A stretch of DNA of 64,000 bases, taken from the NCBI RefSeq assembly GCF_900182935.1, contig NZ_FXUE01000001.1, forward strand, positions 992,001-1,056,000. Reading direction: 5' to 3'. The notes under the pieces are model-generated. The model did not search any database, was not told the origin of the DNA, and was given only the letters and a program-made list of their open reading frames with translations. Position numbers and translations under genes: made by a program. Shown piece after piece: positions 6,662 to 14,924 of this stretch (position 1 is its first letter; every line of letters starts with the position of its first letter). Source of the DNA: Fibrobacter sp. UWB10 (GTDB lineage: Bacteria; Fibrobacterota; Fibrobacteria; Fibrobacterales; Fibrobacteraceae).

Positions 6662-7474
6662 TTAGCCCTTCTTGCTTCTGTGGCTGTTCTTGATCCATTC
6701 GGTCTTGTGGACTTCCGGGATATCGTCGAGCAGCTTGAGCGTGTGCGGTTCATTCGTGTTGTCGAGCACTTCAGCAGGAGTACCCTGGTTCACAATCTTA
6801 CCGTCGTGCATAATGAAGATACGGTCAGAAACGTAGTTTGCAAGACCGATATCGTGGGTCACGAACACCACGGTCATCTTCAGCTCGTCTTTCAACTTGC
6901 GGAGGTAATCGAGGATGTTTGCACGCACGCAGGCGTCCACCATGGAGGTGGCTTCGTCAGCAATCAAGACCTTCGGACGGAGCGCGAAGATACGAGCCAA
7001 AAGCATACGCTGCATCTGACCACCGGAAAGTTCGAACGGATACTTGCCTTCGATGTCTTCGGGCTTCACGTTCACAGCCATCAGGCCTTCGTCCACGCGG
7101 CGGCGGACTTCTTCCTTGGAGGGCTTGTCCTTGAGGATGTTCAGGGCGTCTTCCAGCTGGCTACGAATCGTAAAGAACTGGTTGAAGCAGCCGAACGGAT
7201 CCTGGAATACGGACTGCACTTCGTTCCAGTGAGCCTTCAGGTTCTTGATGGGCTTGTCGCGATACAGGAACTGGCCACGAGTCGGCTTGTAAAGACCGAG
7301 CATGATCTTTGCGAGCACGGACTTACCGCAACCCGAACCACCCACGATCGAGATGAATTCTTCGTCATAAATGTCGAAGGACACGTCCTTCACGGCGGTC
7401 TTCAGGGTCTTACCGGCACCAAAGTCCTTGCTGATGCGCTTAGCGGAAAATACAATGGGTTTATCAGACAGCAT
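6662..7474 (-). CDS. Opp/Dpp-type ABC importer ATPase (F subunit)
   Basis: The 270-aa cytoplasmic ATPase has Walker A GGSGCGKS, a Q-loop (VFQDPFG), the ABC signature LSGGQMQR, Walker B (VLIADEATS) and the switch His (VFVTHDIG). It resembles OppF/DppF but lacks the usual C-terminal oligopeptide-transporter extension with its cysteine cluster, which the partner subunit has. It is the last gene of a five-gene operon. Its ATG lies inside the last codons of the preceding ATPase gene (11-nt overlap), which points to translational coupling and a heterodimeric ATPase. Confidence 0.92.
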   Translation of the reverse strand: MLSDKPIVFSAKRISKDFGAGKTLKTAVKDVSFDIYDEEFISIVGGSGCGKSVLAKIMLGLYKPTRGQFLYRDKPIKNLKAHWNEVQSVFQDPFGCFNQFFTIRSQLEDALNILKDKPSKEEVRRRVDEGLMAVNVKPEDIEGKYPFELSGGQMQRMLLARIFALRPKVLIADEATSMVDACVRANILDYLRKLKDELKMTVVFVTHDIGLANYVSDRIFIMHDGKIVNQGTPAEVLDNTNEPHTLKLLDDIPEVHKTEWIKNSHRSKKG

Positions 7475-8462
7475 AATCGCACCTCACTTGACGGTCGCCT
7501 ACAATGCGGATGTTCTGGGTATTCTTCTTGCAGTCGGGGCATGCCTTCTTGCAACGGGGTGCAAAGCGGCAACCCACGATCTTGTTCTTGAGGCTCGGAG
7601 GAGCACCTTCGATAGCCACCGGATGACGGGTACGCTGAGAAGCTTCGGTAGAAAGCATAGCGCCCATCAAAGCCTGCGTATAGGGGTGACGCGGGTCCTT
7701 AACAACCTGGTCAGCCGTACCGTATTCCACGATTTCGCCGGCGTACATGATGGCGATATTGTCAGCCACATGGTACAGAAGCGGAAGTTCGTGGGTAATG
7801 AAGATCATGGTAGAGAAGATGCCCTTGTCAAGAAGATCAAAAATCATCTTGATCACTTCCTTCTGGGTAGAAACGTCCAGAGCGGAAGTCGGTTCGTCAG
7901 CAATCACCATCTGCGGGTTGAGAAGCGTAGAAATACCAATCACGGAACGCTGGCGTTCACCGGCGGTGAGCTGAATCGGATAAGAGTTCAGCACGCGCTT
8001 GGTGTCCATACCGAACAAGTCGAAACGTTCGCAAAGACGGTCGTAGATTTCCTTGCTGTCGAGTTTCTTGCCCGGCTGCTGGTGAGCGGCGATCACGTCG
8101 GCTGCGATGTCCTTGATTTTACGAACCGGGTTCAGGGCGTTGAATGCACCCTGCGGGATCATGGAAACCTGCTGAGCCAAAACGTTGGCGCGCACGTCTT
8201 CGAGCTTGCGGTGCATCAGGGATTCCATGTGGTCGCCCACGCGCACACGCACGTCACCCTTTTCAGGATAAAGCGGCGGAATGCACATGCCCATAAGGCC
8301 AGACACCAAGGTGGACTTACCGCAACCAGATTCACCTGCGATACCAAGGATTTCACCCTTCTTCATGGAGAAGGACACATCCGTCACGGCATGAGTCTTG
8401 TCGCCGAAACGGCCAAGGTAATAGAGGCCGAGATTTTCTACTTCAAATACATTTTCAGACAT
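7464..8462 (-). CDS. Opp/Dpp-type ABC importer ATPase (D subunit)
   Basis: The 332-aa ATPase has Walker A (GESGCGKST), a degenerate signature LTAGERQR in place of LSGGxxQR, Walker B (MVIADEPTSALD) and the switch His (IFITHELPL). The C-terminal region has the oligopeptide/dipeptide transporter extension with Cys residues (CRFAPRCKKACPDC), which in relatives can hold an Fe-S cluster. With the neighbouring ATPase it should power uptake through the two permeases. The gene follows the C permease after an 11-nt gap and overlaps the F subunit gene by 11 nt. Confidence 0.92.
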   Translation of the reverse strand: MSENVFEVENLGLYYLGRFGDKTHAVTDVSFSMKKGEILGIAGESGCGKSTLVSGLMGMCIPPLYPEKGDVRVRVGDHMESLMHRKLEDVRANVLAQQVSMIPQGAFNALNPVRKIKDIAADVIAAHQQPGKKLDSKEIYDRLCERFDLFGMDTKRVLNSYPIQLTAGERQRSVIGISTLLNPQMVIADEPTSALDVSTQKEVIKMIFDLLDKGIFSTMIFITHELPLLYHVADNIAIMYAGEIVEYGTADQVVKDPRHPYTQALMGAMLSTEASQRTRHPVAIEGAPPSLKNKIVGCRFAPRCKKACPDCKKNTQNIRIVGDRQVRCDYAV

Positions 8463-8473
8463 TTCGTTACCTC

Positions 8474-9319
8474 TTATTTGCGCAGACGCGGGTTAAAGAC
8501 GCCTTCCATAGAAGTATTGATGAGGTAAAGGGCAAACACCGTAAGGGTCACCACGAGGGTTGCTGGAATGAAGGCAATCCAGATGGAGTCGGCCAGAGCG
8601 CCGTTGTCCTTTGCCTGGTTCAAGATGATACCGAGGCTAGTCGTATCGACAGGGCCAAGGCCGATCATGGAGATAGAAGCTTCGGAAAGAATACCCGAAC
8701 CCACCTGCATGATGAACACCATGAACACATAAGAGAGCAAGTACGGAAGCACATGCTTGATCACGATCGTGAGCGTGGATGCACCATTGATGCGAGCGAG
8801 TGCGATATGGTCGCGGCTACGCAGAGAAGATGCCTGGGCACGCACGGCACGAGCAGACCAGCTCCATGCGGTAAGACCGATGATGAGGCCGATCAAGGTG
8901 AGGGAACGACCGTCCTTCACGGCAGAGCTGATGAGCACGAGAATCACGAACTGCGGAATCACGATGAAGAGGTTCGTGAACATGTTCAGCACTTCGTCAA
9001 TCCAACCGCCGCGGAAACCACCGAACAGACCGATAAGCACACCGATCGTCGTTGCGATGATACCAGCCACAAAGCCCACATAGAGAGAACTGCGGAGGCC
9101 AGCGATCAACAGAGACACATAGTCACGACCAAGGTGGTCAGTACCGAGCAAGTGTTCAGAAGAAGAACCTGCATACGGACCAGCGAGAATGTCACGGGCG
9201 TGAGTATCGACACTGTAGAAGAGAGGTCCAAAAAGCGCGATCAGGAGCGTGAGCACGAAGATCGAGATACCGATGACGAACATCGGGGACTTGAGAAGGT
9301 TTCTTAAGAGTTTCAACAT
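8474..9319 (-). CDS. Opp/Dpp-type ABC importer permease (C subunit)
   Basis: The 281-aa inner-membrane protein has an N-terminal helix (FVIGISIFVLTLLIALFGPLF), then the short region before the core (HLLGTDHLGRDYVS, the classic OppC_N motif), and five further helices in a BPD_transp_1 domain with the EAA-like loop (ARINGASTLTIVIKHVLPYL). It forms the channel together with the B subunit. AGGTAAG, supplied by the end of the preceding gene, serves as ribosome site; the two genes are only 2 nt apart. Confidence 0.93.
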   Translation of the reverse strand: MLKLLRNLLKSPMFVIGISIFVLTLLIALFGPLFYSVDTHARDILAGPYAGSSSEHLLGTDHLGRDYVSLLIAGLRSSLYVGFVAGIIATTIGVLIGLFGGFRGGWIDEVLNMFTNLFIVIPQFVILVLISSAVKDGRSLTLIGLIIGLTAWSWSARAVRAQASSLRSRDHIALARINGASTLTIVIKHVLPYLLSYVFMVFIMQVGSGILSEASISMIGLGPVDTTSLGIILNQAKDNGALADSIWIAFIPATLVVTLTVFALYLINTSMEGVFNPRLRK

Positions 9320-9321
9320 AA

Positions 9322-10698
9322 TTACTTACCTCCCATTTGGAGACCGGCCTTCACGCGCGGATCGAACACGGCGATGAGCACGTCAACGGCGTAGTTGGCG
9401 ACGAGCACGCAGGTCGAAATCATGAGCGTACAACCCTGAATCGTTGCGTAGTCGTTCTTCTGGATGGCGTTAAGCATAGCCATACCGAGGCCCGGATAAG
9501 AGAAGATCATTTCGGTAATGAGTGCGCCACCCACCATGGCACCCAGAGACTGAGCAAGACCGGTGAGCTGCGGGAGCATTGCGTTACGGAACACGTAGCT
9601 GATGATCTTGCCTTCGCGAAGACCAAGCCACTTGGCATACTTCATGTAGTCAGTACCGAGTTCATAAATCGACATGGAACGCATACCCGTTGCCTGACCC
9701 GAAAGAAGAATCGGGAAGCAGCTGAAGAACGGGAGGATGTAGTACCAAGCGACGCTCTTGATGCAAGTCCAGGAGAAGGTGAGTTCCGGAATGTCGGAGC
9801 TGTAAGCACCCATAGCCGGGAACCAGCCGAGCGTAATGGAGAACATAGCCACCAAAAGCATACCGAACACGAAGTACGGCACACCGTTCAAGAACATAGC
9901 GCAGGGGAAGAATACCTTGTCAAAGATGCCGCGCTTGTAAGCAGCGAAAGCACCGAGCAAGTTACCGATAATCCAGCCGAGCAAAATAGTCGGAGCCTGG
10001 ATAAGGAGCGTCCACGGGAGGGACTTCTTAATCACGTTGGTCACCGGTTCGTTGTTCTGGTAAGAGAGACCAAGGTCACCCTTGAACACGTTGGCAATGT
10101 AACGGAGGAACTGAGAGAAAGCGGAGCTGAGCTTCGGGTCGGTCTTGAGGACGACTTCGTCAACCATCACGGTGTCCTGACGTTCGGCCTGAACCTGTTC
10201 CATAACAGCAACCTGTTCGATCTTCTGGACCTTCTTCTTGCCCTTCTTTTCCATCACGGGCTTGCCCTTGGCATCAACCACAGGCTTTTCTTCGAAGACC
10301 AGCTTGCCGTCGGCGTCAACCTTCTGGCGGTCCACCATCTTCGGGGTACCGTCTTCGTTGACTTCCTTCACGGTCACGAGTACCGGATTGCCAGCGTCGT
10401 CAAGCTTGGGAACCTTGCGGGTAACCATCTGACCATTTTCGTCGACTTCCGGTTCATAAATCACGTTGCCCTGATCGTCGAGTTCGGCCATACCGAAGGA
10501 CACCAGGAGTTCGGCTTTCTTCTTCTGAGCTTCAGTCGGAGAAAGACCCTTACCGGCTTGACCCATGATAATGTCGACCGGGTTATTATCGCCAAGACGC
10601 GGCAAGGCGAAGTTCAATGCCACTGCAAAAACGAAGGTCAGGAGATACCAGAACCCCTTCTGCAGGACATAGCGTAGCATAGGATATTGTTTAAGCAT
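9322..10698 (-). CDS. Opp/Dpp-type ABC importer permease (B subunit) with a repeat insertion in the first periplasmic loop
   Basis: The 458-aa permease is about 120-140 residues longer than usual OppB/DppB proteins (roughly 310-340). The N-terminal helix (about 12-32), the GDNNPVDIIMGQ segment and the C-terminal channel domain (about 210-458, with EGKIISYVFRNAMLPQLTGLAQSLG as the coupling loop) are normal. The extra part, residues about 71-180, is hydrophilic and contains tandem units of the form D.xxG.xxV with Gly at 77, 89, 103, 117, 131 and 145, a period of exactly 14 from 89 on. By analogy with OppB the loop after helix 1 faces the periplasm, so the insertion could contact the binding protein or cell wall. 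The reading frame is intact and the gene sits in the operon order A-B-C-D-F. Confidence 0.92.
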   Translation of the reverse strand: MLKQYPMLRYVLQKGFWYLLTFVFAVALNFALPRLGDNNPVDIIMGQAGKGLSPTEAQKKKAELLVSFGMAELDDQGNVIYEPEVDENGQMVTRKVPKLDDAGNPVLVTVKEVNEDGTPKMVDRQKVDADGKLVFEEKPVVDAKGKPVMEKKGKKKVQKIEQVAVMEQVQAERQDTVMVDEVVLKTDPKLSSAFSQFLRYIANVFKGDLGLSYQNNEPVTNVIKKSLPWTLLIQAPTILLGWIIGNLLGAFAAYKRGIFDKVFFPCAMFLNGVPYFVFGMLLVAMFSITLGWFPAMGAYSSDIPELTFSWTCIKSVAWYYILPFFSCFPILLSGQATGMRSMSIYELGTDYMKYAKWLGLREGKIISYVFRNAMLPQLTGLAQSLGAMVGGALITEMIFSYPGLGMAMLNAIQKNDYATIQGCTLMISTCVLVANYAVDVLIAVFDPRVKAGLQMGGK

Positions 10699-10715
10699 TT
10701 GTATTCCTTTAACCT

Positions 10716-12539
10716 TTATTTAGCAAGCTTTAAGTTCCAGAGGATCTTGGTGCCCGAAGCCACCCACGGCAGCTGTGCCGGAGCGTACGGGTTTTCAGCG
10801 GTGGGCCAGTTCGTCCACACGCGGTCGCTGAATTCGTAGAACTGTTCAGGCAGGTAAACCAGCGGAATAGAGGGCTGGTCTTCCATGAAGATCTTGTTGA
10901 GTTCGCGGTAAGCCTTTGCGATTTCCACAGAATCCGTCATCAGAGGAATAGCGGAAAGGAACTGGTCCACTTCAGGGCGGAAGCCTTCGGTACCCGGCTG
11001 GTTGTAACGGCCGATGTTCACGCCGGCCCAAGCGCCAAGCGGCTGCCAGTCGCGGCTTGCCATGATTTCGTTGAAGCGGCTCCACGGAAGAGACGGAGTC
11101 ACGTCTGCAACCGGCTTGTGCATCACGAGGTCAAAGTTGCCAAGACCCATAGCCGGCCAGTAAGAACCGCCGTCCACGAAGCCTTCGCGAATATCGATAC
11201 CAGCCTTGCGCATACCTTCGACAGCGATGGTCACCATGGCTTCCCAGTCAGTCCAGCCGTTCGGGCTAGTGATGTAGAGAGTCGGGAGCTTTTCGCCCTT
11301 GGCATTTTCCATGTGGTCCAGGGTACCGTCGTCGTTGAACACGGACTTGAAGCCAGCTTCGGAAAGAATCTGCTTCACGGCGGCGAGGCGTTCGGCTTCG
11401 TCGCTGATGCCGAGGTTCACGCCATACTTGTCGAGGTCTTCGTCGACAATGTACTTGCCTTCGAGGTCCGTCGGCATGATGAGGCCGGCCTTCAGGGTAG
11501 AGGTGTAGTTAGAAACAGCGAACTGACGCAGAGCGTTGTAGTCGATTGCCGTAGCGAGGGCGCGACGGAAACGCTTGTCGTTCAAGGGTTCCTTAAGGGT
11601 GTTGATCACGAGCATCGGCATTGCACCCGGGCGGAAGTAAGGCGGTTCGTTCCACCAGGTGTGGACGCCGGCCGAAGCCTTACGGGCAATACGCGGAATG
11701 AAGCTCTGGGAGGCATCGAGGTTGCCTTCACGCATAGCAATCGTGTTGTGTTCGTTGTTCTTGTAAATCGGGTGAACAATGAACTTCGGAGCCGGGAGCT
11801 GGCCGTTATGGAGGGCGGCGTTGCCCCAGTAGTCGTCGCGGCGTTCAAGAATAATCTTGTTCGGGTCAGCACTACGCAGGTTGTACGGACCGGAAACCAC
11901 CGGATTCTGATCCATCGGGAGCTTCTTCGTTTCGTCGAGGCCCTTTTCCTTAATCAGCGGTTCAAACACGTGAGACGGAGCGATACGCGTTGCCTGCAAC
12001 ATGTCGCGCACGGTCAACGGGTTGTTACGCTTGTCTTTTGCAACCATGAACGAAAGACGTTCGGTAATGACGCCATCGGCACCCTTCAGGGAGTCGATAT
12101 GGATTGCAGAAATCTGTTCGGTAGAGTTGATGGAACCGCGCAGGAACATGAAGGTCACGTCCACAGAGGTCACCGGCTTGCCATCGCTCCACTTGGCGGC
12201 GGGGTTCAAGTCCACAACGATAGAGTCGTTATTGGAGAGTTCCTCGACCAAGGTACCCAGAAGGGGTTCAATCTTACCATTCAGGGAGTTGTACGTAATG
12301 AGCGGTTCGTACATCAGGTTGAAACGTCCGCCCACCGGCCAGGAAGCCATCCAGCTTTCGGCTAGCGGGTTAAAGGAACCCGGAGCGTCGTTCTGCTGGC
12401 CCGACAAGTATAGCGTCTGTTGACGGGGAAGCGCTCCACCCAGATCACCTTCCGAAGAAGCGTCGCCGCAACCCGAAAGGAGTGCACCGGATGCCGAGAG
12501 CGCGAGCGCCGTCCTGGCAATCGATTTAAGTCCAATCAT
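10716..12539 (-). CDS. Opp/Dpp-family (SBP_bac_5) substrate-binding lipoprotein
   Basis: The 607-aa protein has a lipoprotein signal with lipobox LLSGC (Cys24), so it should be anchored in a membrane facing the periplasm. The rest has the SBP_bac_5 fold: MYEPLITYN, WSDGKPVTSVDVTFMFLRG, YRALATAIDY-type segment (RRALATAIDYNALRQ) and a late FELxDR-like part. It is the first gene of the importer operon, followed by the B permease after 17 nt. Family 5 proteins bind peptides, but in several fibre degraders they bind cello- or other oligosaccharides. The segments NGWTDW and WTNWPTAENPYAPAQLPW resemble what I remember from the sugar-binding branch; this is an inference. A TATATTAC box lies at 12591-12598, giving a leader of about 45 nt. 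Confidence 0.9.
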   Translation of the reverse strand: MIGLKSIARTALALSASGALLSGCGDASSEGDLGGALPRQQTLYLSGQQNDAPGSFNPLAESWMASWPVGGRFNLMYEPLITYNSLNGKIEPLLGTLVEELSNNDSIVVDLNPAAKWSDGKPVTSVDVTFMFLRGSINSTEQISAIHIDSLKGADGVITERLSFMVAKDKRNNPLTVRDMLQATRIAPSHVFEPLIKEKGLDETKKLPMDQNPVVSGPYNLRSADPNKIILERRDDYWGNAALHNGQLPAPKFIVHPIYKNNEHNTIAMREGNLDASQSFIPRIARKASAGVHTWWNEPPYFRPGAMPMLVINTLKEPLNDKRFRRALATAIDYNALRQFAVSNYTSTLKAGLIMPTDLEGKYIVDEDLDKYGVNLGISDEAERLAAVKQILSEAGFKSVFNDDGTLDHMENAKGEKLPTLYITSPNGWTDWEAMVTIAVEGMRKAGIDIREGFVDGGSYWPAMGLGNFDLVMHKPVADVTPSLPWSRFNEIMASRDWQPLGAWAGVNIGRYNQPGTEGFRPEVDQFLSAIPLMTDSVEIAKAYRELNKIFMEDQPSIPLVYLPEQFYEFSDRVWTNWPTAENPYAPAQLPWVASGTKILWNLKLAK

Positions 12540-12590
12540 GTGTGTCCTCTTTTATGAGCTGTAATAAGCTTTATGTGAAAAAATTCAATC

Positions 12591-12598
12591 GTAATATA
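12591..12598 (-). promoter_or_regulatory. -10-type box TATATTAC upstream of the importer operon
   Basis: TATATTAC stands in an AT-rich stretch about 52 nt before the ATG of the binding-protein gene. No good -35 is seen. It is the only promoter candidate found in front of the five-gene operon. Confidence 0.45.
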
Positions 12599-12772
12599 GA
12601 TTTAAAAAAAAATTTTGTTCCTGCGATTTTCAAAAATAGTGTTTACAAAGGGCGTTTTCCACATCGTCGGCTTCCCTAGGCACCGCCGCTGTTTATAGAA
12701 GTTTACACAGTACGTACCTACATGGCGCCACACCACATTTTGCACAAATTAATTATCATTGCATACAAAAGA
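12599..12772. other. Intergenic stretch without recognised feature
   Basis: Between the importer promoter and the terminator at 12774 I see no start codon with a ribosome site, no hairpin of note and no known RNA motif. Base composition is mixed. It is part of a 404-nt gap between the importer operon and enolase, the longest gene-free stretch in the window. Confidence 0.4.
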
Positions 12773-12773
12773 A

Positions 12774-12805
12774 AAACCGCCCCAGTCGTTAACCAGGAAC
12801 GGTTT
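12774..12805 (-). terminator. Second, degenerate copy of the enolase terminator
   Basis: The minus strand reads AAACCGTTCC, a loop region GGTTAACGACT, then GGGGCGGTTT and a T-rich tract (TTTTTCTTTT). The core resembles the enolase terminator at 12896-12917 at 16 of 22 positions, so the two probably arose by duplication. Confidence 0.7.
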
Positions 12806-12833
12806 CTCTTAGTAACTCTATTGTTTTAAGAAA

Positions 12834-12881
12834 TTACTTTTTGCAGCCCTTTTTGCAAGCCTTCTTAGCAGGAGCGGCCTT
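12834..12881 (-). pseudogene. 3' remnant coding a Cys/Lys-rich tail like the end of enolase
   Basis: In one minus-strand frame this stretch reads KAAPAKKACKKGCKK and a stop. There is no start codon; going upstream the frame soon meets a stop (12906-12908), so it is a gene fragment. The peptide closely matches the C-terminal tail of the enolase encoded just upstream ([13 protein letters not shown]), and the remnant is followed by a terminator related to the enolase terminator. It looks like a decayed tandem copy of the enolase 3' end, or of another gene with the same type of tail. Confidence 0.6.
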
Positions 12882-12895
12882 CCGTGAACAACAAA

Positions 12896-12917
12896 GCCCC
12901 TGGTATTAACCAGGGGC
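12896..12917 (-). terminator. Rho-independent terminator of enolase
   Basis: The stem GCCCCTGG / CCAGGGGC (8 bp) with loop TTAATA is followed by TTTGTTGTT on the minus strand. A second small hairpin with a GCAA tetraloop (AGAGC-GCAA-GCTCT, 12927-12940) stands between it and the stop codon. Confidence 0.85.
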
Positions 12918-12943
12918 GGTTGCGAGAGCTTGCGCTCTAGAGA

Positions 12944-14344
12944 CTACTTCTTCTTGCAGGATTTCTTGCAAGCGCAAGCGGTCTTAGTAGCCTTGCGCGG
13001 GTCACCGGCGTAGACAGCAGCCTTGCCGAGTTCTTCTTCGATGCGGAGCAAGCGGTTGTACTTGCAAACGCGGTCCGTACGGGAGAGAGAACCGGTCTTG
13101 ATCTGGCCAGCGGCGGTACCGACGGCGAGGTCAGCAATGAAGGTGTCTTCGGTTTCGCCAGAGCGGTGAGAAACGATCGGAGCATAGCCTTCGTTCTGAG
13201 CGCGCTTGATAGCAGCGAGAGTTTCGGACACAGAACCCACCTGGTTCACCTTGATGAGGATAGCGTTGGCGATGCCAGCCTTGATGCCTTCGTCGAAGAT
13301 GGTCGGGTTGGTAACGAACAGGTCGTCACCCACGAGGTTGATCTTGCCACCGAGCTTGTCGGTCATGACCTTCCAGCCAGCCCAGTCAGCTTCGTCGAGA
13401 CCGTCTTCAATGGAGAAGATGGAGTACTTGTCGATGAGCTTTTCGTAGAGCTTCACCATGTCGGCAGACTTGACAGTCTTCTTGGTGCTCTTCTTGAAGG
13501 TGTAGGTTTCCGGCTTGCCAGCCTTGGTGTTCTTGTCGCAGAATTCAGAGGAAGCAACGTCAAGAGCGATCTTGATGTCAGTGCCGAACTTGTAACCGGC
13601 ATTGGTGGTTGCAGCCTTCAAAGCGTCGAGAGCCTTTTCGAGGGTCATCACGCCAGTGATTTCGTAACCGAACTTATTCTTAGCCGGCTTGATAGAAACG
13701 CCAGGAGCGAAGCCACCTTCGTCACCAACGGTGGTGTCGAAGCCGGCCTTCTTCAGCACAGCCTTGAGGGCGTGGAAGATTTCGGTGACCATCTGGAGGC
13801 CCTTGGAGAAGGTCTTTGCGCCAACCGGAGCGATCATGAATTCCTGGAAGTCGATCGGAGCGGAGGAGTGAGCACCGCCGTTGATCACGTTGCACATCGG
13901 GCACGGGAGCGTGAGCTTCTTGGTGCCATGGAGCTTGGCGATGTACTGGTAAAGCGGAAGGCCAGCGTCCTTAGCAGCAGCAACGCAAACAGCCATGGAA
14001 ACGCCGAGGATAGCGTTTGCACCGAGCTTGTTCTTGAGCATGCGGTTGCCGTCGAGAGCGATCATGGCGTCGTCAACTTCAGTCTGCTTGGACGGATCCA
14101 TGCCGATGATCTTCTTAGCAATCTTGGTGTTCACGTTCTTCACAGCAGTGAGCGTGCCCTTACCGCAGTAAGTCTTCTTGTCACCGTCGCGGAGTTCGCA
14201 AGCTTCGCGTTCGCCGGTGGAAGCGCCGCTCGGAACAGCAGCGTGACCAACGATACCGTTGTCAAGAGTAACATCGACTTCGAGAGACGGATTGCCACGG
14301 GAATCCAGGATCTGACGAGCCCAAACTTTAGCGATTTTAGCCAT
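12944..14344 (-). CDS. eno: Enolase with a Cys/Lys-rich C-terminal tail
   Basis: The 466-aa enzyme interconverts 2-phosphoglycerate and phosphoenolpyruvate in glycolysis. Conserved parts include [66 protein letters not shown] and [17 protein letters not shown]. It is longer than the usual 420-435 aa: there is a Lys/Thr-rich insertion ([20 protein letters not shown], about residues 280-300) and a C-terminal tail ending [13 protein letters not shown]. Cys/Lys tails are not part of the standard enolase fold; metal binding or an interaction role is only a guess. The gene is monocistronic, with a TATATTTA box at 14385-14392 and its own terminator. A decayed copy of the tail and terminator lies just downstream. 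Confidence 0.95.
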   Translation of the reverse strand: MAKIAKVWARQILDSRGNPSLEVDVTLDNGIVGHAAVPSGASTGEREACELRDGDKKTYCGKGTLTAVKNVNTKIAKKIIGMDPSKQTEVDDAMIALDGNRMLKNKLGANAILGVSMAVCVAAAKDAGLPLYQYIAKLHGTKKLTLPCPMCNVINGGAHSSAPIDFQEFMIAPVGAKTFSKGLQMVTEIFHALKAVLKKAGFDTTVGDEGGFAPGVSIKPAKNKFGYEITGVMTLEKALDALKAATTNAGYKFGTDIKIALDVASSEFCDKNTKAGKPETYTFKKSTKKTVKSADMVKLYEKLIDKYSIFSIEDGLDEADWAGWKVMTDKLGGKINLVGDDLFVTNPTIFDEGIKAGIANAILIKVNQVGSVSETLAAIKRAQNEGYAPIVSHRSGETEDTFIADLAVGTAAGQIKTGSLSRTDRVCKYNRLLRIEEELGKAAVYAGDPRKATKTACACKKSCKKK

Positions 14345-14384
14345 TTTATTAACCTTCTGTTAAAGTGAAAAAATTTTTGTGCTG

Positions 14385-14392
14385 TAAATATA
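14385..14392 (-). promoter_or_regulatory. -10-type box TATATTTA upstream of enolase
   Basis: TATATTTA lies about 40 nt before the enolase ATG. Immediately upstream are 7-nt direct repeats of GTAGGAA (plus strand, about 14399-14414). No strong -35. Confidence 0.45.
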
Positions 14393-14516
14393 AAAAAGTA
14401 GGAAGTAGGAAGTAGACAGTCGGAAGAAAAAATGTGAAGATTTAGTGATTAATGGTTAGCAGAAAAAACCGTCATTTTTCCACGACATGCCCCGAAAGCT
14501 CCCTAAAATCGTCTTT

Positions 14517-14792
14517 TTATACAAAGTAACACCAGGGGATACTAGGCGGAATCTCTTTCACCAGCTTAAGCAAAATACGGTTAAAAAGTTCATGCGCCCC
14601 CTTCTCCTGCATAAAATCAAAATGGCTCGCATCGGTCGCTTCGATTACCTCGAGCCCCACCGCGCGCCCCGGGAAATCACCAAAAGCCAAATTGAAGAAC
14701 GCGTAGCGCTTTTCTTTTTTTAACGCGCGGGGAATGTCGTACAGCGGGTGTTCCAAGCGTTCTATCCACTTGCAAAATTCATCGACAGTCAT
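14517..14792 (-). CDS. Small hypothetical protein
   Basis: I do not recognise this 91-aa protein. It has no signal peptide or membrane helix; the sequence is mixed charged and aromatic (FCKWIERLEHPLYDIPRALK, HFDFMQEKGAHELFNRILLK). It is accepted as a gene because a strong GGAGG stands 5 nt before the ATG and a TATATTAA box lies at 14822-14829. It is transcribed away from the GH26 gene that starts at 14925, so the two share a divergent promoter region. The fold looks like a small globular cytoplasmic protein; no function is proposed. Confidence 0.7.
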   Translation of the reverse strand: MTVDEFCKWIERLEHPLYDIPRALKKEKRYAFFNLAFGDFPGRAVGLEVIEATDASHFDFMQEKGAHELFNRILLKLVKEIPPSIPWCYFV

Positions 14793-14898
14793 GGAGCCTC
14801 CGTTATAACACTAGATACACTTTAATATAAATATAAACAATTAGATCGTCTTCCATAAATTCCCGAACATATCTTTAAAAACGTAAAACAACATCACC

Positions 14899-14911
14899 GG
14901 CGTTTAACGCC
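14899..14911 (+). promoter_or_regulatory. Palindrome just upstream of the GH26 ribosome binding site
   Basis: A perfect 6-bp inverted repeat with a 1-nt centre (GGCGTTTAACGCC) ends 13 nt before the GH26 ATG. It could be an operator or part of a leader hairpin near the weak GGGG ribosome site. A promoter-like AT run (TATAAATATAAAC) lies at about 14826-14838. Confidence 0.35.
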
Positions 14912-14924
14912 AATCGGGGTTTAT

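Noticed and set aside
10240-10479. DNA-level tandem repeat or CRISPR-like array in the permease gene
   Set aside because: The period of 14 residues is clear in the protein, but the 42-nt DNA units are too diverged to be a recent DNA repeat, and the frame is part of an intact gene.
12599-12772. Riboswitch or small RNA in the gap upstream of the importer
   Set aside because: The stretch lies upstream of the promoter box and shows no conserved motif or strong stem; nothing supports an RNA element.
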